Source: Acidobacteriota bacterium
GTDB taxonomy: Bacteria > Acidobacteriota > Terriglobia > Bryobacterales > Bryobacteraceae
Direction: 5' to 3'
Length of the DNA stretch: 64,000 bases
Assembly (NCBI GenBank): GCA_025352795.1
Contig: JANXSF010000041.1
Span: 124,001 to 188,000 of the forward strand
A program made the translations under genes and the position numbers. Within the stretch, counting starts at the first letter, position 1, and each line of letters begins with the position of its first letter. The notes beneath the pieces are model-generated. The model did no database searches, was not told the DNA's origin, and was given only the letters and a program-made list of their open reading frames with translations. Shown piece after piece: positions 60,108-64,000 of this stretch.

Positions 60108-61004
60108 TTACTTCCTGGGAAGAGCAACTGTGATGTTACGAAACTTCAAGCCACCTGTGTGGTCGCCTTGGATATAGAAAGGTCCTGGCTCAGCCTCATT
60201 GGCATCCAGGGCACCGCCAGTGATTCCTTCAATCTCCTGATGGTCAATCGTTGTTACTCCATTGCGCACCACAGTAAGTGTGCGACCGACCAGAGTAACA
60301 TCAAAAATATCCCACTCCCCTGGCTTACGGGGCAGGTCTACCTTAGGGGTGATGCGACCATAAACGGAACCAATGCGTCGCTCTGGAGGATTGCTGGAAA
60401 GTGGTTCATATTCTAGTTGGATTTCATAACGGCCACGCAGATAGAAGCCACTATTGGCGTGGTCTGGACAGTTGGCTTCAAAGTGCACTTTGAAGTCATC
60501 GAATTTACGAGTAGTCTTTAAGTTGGCACCGTGCTCCAGATTGGTGAGCAGTTTATCCTTCACTGTCCAGTGGCTATCGGCACCCATGGGTTCCCAACCG
60601 GTAAGATCCTTGCTGTTGAACAAAGCTTCGGGAGCAGACCAGGCCTTCGGTTCACTGCGTTTCAGTTCAGGAGCGCGAATACCAGCAAGCTTTGTCACTG
60701 CGGCGCCACGCTTTTGCACCACATTCATCGTATCGCCCGACGTTTCCAGTTCCCAGATCAGAGTTTTCGTCAGAGTCAAAATCAATTTTGATCCGTCAGT
60801 TCTGAATTCCTTAACCTGATAAACGTTGCCGCCCGTTGGCTGAAACCATACGTCCATGGTGCCATTCTTTTCCGTAATCCCCAGCCAATTGGCTCGGTTC
60901 CCGACGTTAAAATTCCAACGTCCCTCAAAGGGGCTCTTGGCACTAACAAACGCAGGAATCAGAAAAATTAGTGTTGCGAAAAAACTGCGAGATACAAGAT
61001 GCAT
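60108..61004 (-). CDS. exported DUF1080 (3-keto-disaccharide hydrolase-like) protein
   Basis: A 298-residue exported protein (signal peptide to about residue 22). The N-terminal part is a small beta domain (PFEGRWNFNVGNRANWLGIT). Residues about 125-296 form the DUF1080 jelly roll: ALFNSKDLTGWEPMGADS, HWTVKDKLLTN, CPDHANSGFYLRGRYEIQL and GEWDIFDVTLVGRTLTVVRNG (cited in parts). Family members bind or hydrolyse glycans such as 3-keto-glucosides. It lies 10 bases downstream of the 2-oxoglutarate dehydrogenase stop, probably on the same transcript. Confidence 0.86.
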   Translation of the reverse strand: MHLVSRSFFATLIFLIPAFVSAKSPFEGRWNFNVGNRANWLGITEKNGTMDVWFQPTGGNVYQVKEFRTDGSKLILTLTKTLIWELETSGDTMNVVQKRGAAVTKLAGIRAPELKRSEPKAWSAPEALFNSKDLTGWEPMGADSHWTVKDKLLTNLEHGANLKTTRKFDDFKVHFEANCPDHANSGFYLRGRYEIQLEYEPLSSNPPERRIGSVYGRITPKVDLPRKPGEWDIFDVTLVGRTLTVVRNGVTTIDHQEIEGITGGALDANEAEPGPFYIQGDHTGGLKFRNITVALPRK

Positions 61005-61013
61005 CCTTGCAGT

Positions 61014-64000
61014 TTATCCTTTCTTACGAGTAAGAATGCGGCGGCGCATAGGTTTCAGTTCTTCGGCAAATACCAGATTAATGATTTCTGCCTGCTGTTC
61101 CTGATGCAGTTTCATGGAACCTGGAGCAGGGCTGGCAGAATTCATGCGTCCAATGTAGCCCAACATGCGGCGACTCTCATCCAGCACAGAAGCCAGACGA
61201 TCCCGAACATGAGCCCAGGCCCCCATGTTGCGCGGCTCTTCCTGCACCCAACAAATGTCGGCGGTGACAGGATAGCGCATCAACACATCTTTCAATTCCG
61301 CCTTCGGGAACGGATAGTATTGTTCCAGTCGGACAATGGCCACGTTGTGGGCATTGCGTGCTTCGCGCGCGGCCAGGAGCTCATAGTAGATCTTCCCGCT
61401 AGTTAAAATGACCCGTGTGATGCGACCCGCATCGGTTAAACTTTGATCGCCAATCACTTCACGGAATCCGCCGCTGGTTAAATCTTCAATGGTGGAAACA
61501 GCTTTCGGATGTCGCAGCAGACTTTTGGGCGTGAACACAATCAGCGGTTTGCGTGTGCCCCTTCGATCTGCTCCACCATGCATCTGACGACGCAACAAAT
61601 GGAAGTACTGCGCCGGAGTAGTGGGGTTGCACACCTGCATATTATTTTCCGCACAAAGAGTTAGAAAGCGTTCAATGCGTCCACTGGAATGTTCTGGACC
61701 TTGGCCTTCCTGCCCGTGGGGCAGCAACATAACCAGGCCACTGGGCTGACCCCATTTCTGTTCGCAAGTGGCAATGAATTGGTCAATCATCACCTGCGCG
61801 CCGTTGGCAAAATCTCCGAACTGCGCTTCCCACATGGTGAGTGTTAAAGGGTCGGCCACACTGTAGCCAAATTCAAAACCCAGCACAGCAAATTCAGACA
61901 GCGAGGAATCCCAAACATTGAAATGAGCCTGGTTCGGTGTCAGGTGCTGCATGGGGATAAACTTTTCACCGGTCTGATGATCGAAGTAAGTAAGATGCCT
62001 TTGGCTGAAAGTGCCGCGACCGGAATCCTGTCCACTCAATCGAACTGGCGTGCCTTCCATTACCAACGTTCCAAAGGCCAGCGATTCTGCCATGGCCCAA
62101 TCCATGGGCGACCCTTCCAGCACTTGTTTGCGCTTATCTAAAAATCCTTGCAATTTAGGATGAACTGAGAAATCGTCAGGAAACGAGGTCATTCCATGGA
62201 CCACTTGTTCAATCATCGGTCGATCTGTCGCCGTGGGAATGGTCACTTTCTGAAACGGAAGATCCAGCGATAGTTCCTGGAACTCGTACTTGGAACCGTC
62301 TAGCTTATCGGAATCGAATGACTCTGAAAGTCGATGCAGGTAAGACTTCTTAATACGATCCACTTCATCCGCAGTCAGTGTCTTTTCACGCTGCAAACGG
62401 TCAGCATAAATGGTGCCGACGCTGGGATGAGTTTTGATCTTGCCATACAAAAGCGGTTGCGTGTAAGACGGATCATCACCTTCGTTGTGCCCATATTTGC
62501 GATAGCAGAACATATCGATGACGACGTCTTTCTTGAACTGCTGGCGGTAATCCAGCGCCAGTTGCGCTGCCCGGACACAAGCTTCCGGATCGTCTCCATT
62601 GACGTGAAATACGGGAGCCTGCACCATGCGGGCCATGTCTGTGCAATAGGTTCCGGAACGGCTGTCTGTGGGATTGGTAGTGAATCCGATTTGATTGTTA
62701 ATCACAACGTGCAGCGTTCCGCCGGTGGCGTAACCTTCCAATTGCGACAGGTTGAACGTTTCAGCAACCACACCCTGACCAATGAATGCCGCGTCGCCAT
62801 GCAACAGCAACGGGATGACGCGAATCCGTTCCGTATCCCCAAGCCGGTCTTGTTTAGGCCGGACAATCCCTTCCACAACCGGATCAGCAGCTTCCAGGTG
62901 ACTTGGGTTGGGAGCCACGGAAACCACCACTTCACGACCACCGGTAGACCGGCGAACGCCACTGGCCCCCAAGTGATATTTCACGTCACCGGAGCCCTGG
63001 GTGGAATCAGGATCCATGTTGCCTTCAAATTCACTAAACACTTGCGCGAACGATTTACCAATGGTGTTGCACAAAATATTTAAACGCCCACGATGAGCCA
63101 TCCCGATAACCACTTCGTGCGCTCCGCCATTGGCTGCGCGGTCAATTAGCTCATCCAGAATGGCCATCACCGCTTCACCGCCTTCCAGCGAAAAACGTTT
63201 GTGACCCATAAAGCGGGTATGCAGAAAATTTTCAAAAGCCTCGGCTTCAATCACCCGTTCCAGAATGCGGATCTTGGTTTCCTTGGCTAACTTCCAATTG
63301 TTCGATTCAACTTCCATGCGCTTCTGCAGCCAGGCTTTTTCCGCTGGATGCTGAATGTGCATGAACTCCACACCAAGCTTGGAACAATACGTTTGACGCA
63401 GCGTTTCCAAAATCTGACGCAGCGTGGCCACCATGTGGGCAGCCCCTTCGCCGATGTCTGAACCCAAACTGCCGGTGATGAACTCGCGGTCTAAATCCCA
63501 AATAGTTAAGCCATAACTTGCAGGGTCCAGTTCCGGATGGTAGCTAGGTTCAACGCCCAGTGGATTCAGGTCTGCAATCAGATGTCCGCGAACGCGGAAG
63601 GCGTTGATCAATTGCAGAATGGACGCTTCTTTAGGAACATCAATGCCACGCAAAGTCTGCTGGGTGGGTCTCGAAAGGCTACGATCTGCTTCCCACTTCA
63701 CGGGTTGATGAGGAAGTTTCAGGTCAATAAAAATATCGTCGTAAAAACGATTTTCACCTTGCAACAAAGCCTGCATACGGGCCAGGAACATGCCCGATTC
63801 CGCACCTTGAATAATGCGGTGATCGTAGGTGCAGCTCATCATCATGACCTTGCCCAGACCCATCATGGCGCGCAGTTCTTCAGTCATGCCCTGATATTCA
63901 GCAGGATAATCAATGGCGCCAGTGGCGATAATGCAGCCTTGGCCGGGCATCAATCGCGGGACGCTACCAAGCGTTCCCACGGTGCCAGGGTTGGTCAGCG
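61014..64000 (-). CDS. multifunctional 2-oxoglutarate dehydrogenase, E2-E1 fusion (partial, N-terminus outside window)
   Basis: The gene enters from the right edge in frame; 995 codons (994 residues and the stop) are visible. Its first part is the end of an E2 acyltransferase domain (LTNPGTVGTLGSVPRLMPGQ and YDHRIIQGAESG, with the DHR motif). The rest is the E1 decarboxylase: GHLIADLNPLG, GMAHRGRLNILCN, GDAAFIGQGVVAETFNLSQL and INNQIGFTT. It converts 2-oxoglutarate towards succinyl-CoA with a lipoyl partner. The visible order matches the actinobacterial Kgd type (E2 then E1), also found in Acidobacteria. The true start lies outside the window. Confidence 0.92.
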   Translation of the reverse strand, partial: LTNPGTVGTLGSVPRLMPGQGCIIATGAIDYPAEYQGMTEELRAMMGLGKVMMMSCTYDHRIIQGAESGMFLARMQALLQGENRFYDDIFIDLKLPHQPVKWEADRSLSRPTQQTLRGIDVPKEASILQLINAFRVRGHLIADLNPLGVEPSYHPELDPASYGLTIWDLDREFITGSLGSDIGEGAAHMVATLRQILETLRQTYCSKLGVEFMHIQHPAEKAWLQKRMEVESNNWKLAKETKIRILERVIEAEAFENFLHTRFMGHKRFSLEGGEAVMAILDELIDRAANGGAHEVVIGMAHRGRLNILCNTIGKSFAQVFSEFEGNMDPDSTQGSGDVKYHLGASGVRRSTGGREVVVSVAPNPSHLEAADPVVEGIVRPKQDRLGDTERIRVIPLLLHGDAAFIGQGVVAETFNLSQLEGYATGGTLHVVINNQIGFTTNPTDSRSGTYCTDMARMVQAPVFHVNGDDPEACVRAAQLALDYRQQFKKDVVIDMFCYRKYGHNEGDDPSYTQPLLYGKIKTHPSVGTIYADRLQREKTLTADEVDRIKKSYLHRLSESFDSDKLDGSKYEFQELSLDLPFQKVTIPTATDRPMIEQVVHGMTSFPDDFSVHPKLQGFLDKRKQVLEGSPMDWAMAESLAFGTLVMEGTPVRLSGQDSGRGTFSQRHLTYFDHQTGEKFIPMQHLTPNQAHFNVWDSSLSEFAVLGFEFGYSVADPLTLTMWEAQFGDFANGAQVMIDQFIATCEQKWGQPSGLVMLLPHGQEGQGPEHSSGRIERFLTLCAENNMQVCNPTTPAQYFHLLRRQMHGGADRRGTRKPLIVFTPKSLLRHPKAVSTIEDLTSGGFREVIGDQSLTDAGRITRVILTSGKIYYELLAAREARNAHNVAIVRLEQYYPFPKAELKDVLMRYPVTADICWVQEEPRNMGAWAHVRDRLASVLDESRRMLGYIGRMNSASPAPGSMKLHQEQQAEIINLVFAEELKPMRRRILTRKKG

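Noticed and set aside
62334-63083. Open frame of 249 codons on the plus strand opposite the 2-oxoglutarate dehydrogenase gene
   Set aside because: Lies wholly antisense to strongly conserved E1 sequence; no independent evidence of a gene.

Overview
The window looks like chromosomal DNA of an Acidobacteriota bacterium, most likely from the Solibacter/Bryobacter side of the phylum (Bryobacterales). The evidence is the gene mix: a VWFA-related Acidobacterial-type protein, an Oar-like TonB receptor with an N-terminal carboxypeptidase-regulatory domain, a cytochrome c/DUF1592 plus DUF1552 pair, a DUF3500 protein, an oligogalacturonate-lyase-like propeller, a DUF1080 protein and an E2-E1 fused 2-oxoglutarate dehydrogenase. 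The genus is an inference. The genome has an outer membrane (Tol-Pal, TonB receptors, heptosyltransferases). No phage, insertion sequence, CRISPR array or rRNA operon was seen.

Layout. 1-1.9 kb (minus): a partial Gfo/Idh/MocA oxidoreductase, a YbgC-type thioesterase and a TPR protein. 2-7 kb (plus): a fused MoaD-MoaE, a VWFA protein, a divergent Hfq-like Sm protein, an inositol-monophosphatase-family enzyme, a pyrimidine-nucleoside phosphorylase closed by a strong terminator, and a sugar epimerase. 7-10.4 kb (minus): propeller lyase, DUF3500, M23 peptidase and tRNA-His. 10.4-14.9 kb: UbiD diverging from FabG, an exported amidase and a small exported protein. 15-17.9 kb (minus): waaF, a degenerate nucleotidyltransferase, a second GT9 and an isoprenylcysteine-methyltransferase-like membrane protein, probably one cell-envelope operon. 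17.9-24.8 kb: a dioxygenase, a 3-hydroxyacyl-CoA dehydrogenase, a cupin and an MFS transporter diverging from a two-gene GMC dehydrogenase, then an ankyrin protein. 24.8-34.8 kb: the DUF1592/DUF1552 pair and two divergent TonB receptors. 34.8-35.5 kb: a PIN/AbrB toxin-antitoxin pair. 35.5-47.1 kb (minus): tolQ-tolR-tolA-tolB-pal-cpoB running on into a CBM9-like protein, a DeoC-like protein, a VOC protein, a dienelactone hydrolase, a UshA-like nucleotidase and an IlvD/Edd sugar-acid dehydratase. 47.2-54.6 kb: a serine hydrolase, tRNA-Ile(CAT), a small exported protein, an unpaired MazF-like toxin, smc and an exported helix-hairpin-helix protein. 54.8-64 kb: cysD-cysN, two tandem exported paralogues, a palindromic element, a DUF1080 protein and the E2-E1 2-oxoglutarate dehydrogenase running off the right edge.

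The observations most worth a second look are several proteins that keep a known fold but have lost its catalytic residues: a DeoC homologue lacking all three catalytic residues, a CysN carrying an APS-kinase-like tail without a P-loop, and a HxGH-less nucleotidyltransferase between two heptosyltransferases. Others are a divergent Hfq-like Sm protein, two tandem paralogues with matching promoters, three 12-bp-spaced operator-like repeats at the toxin-antitoxin start, and a possible non-coding RNA upstream of smc. No complete new system is demonstrated; these are leads.
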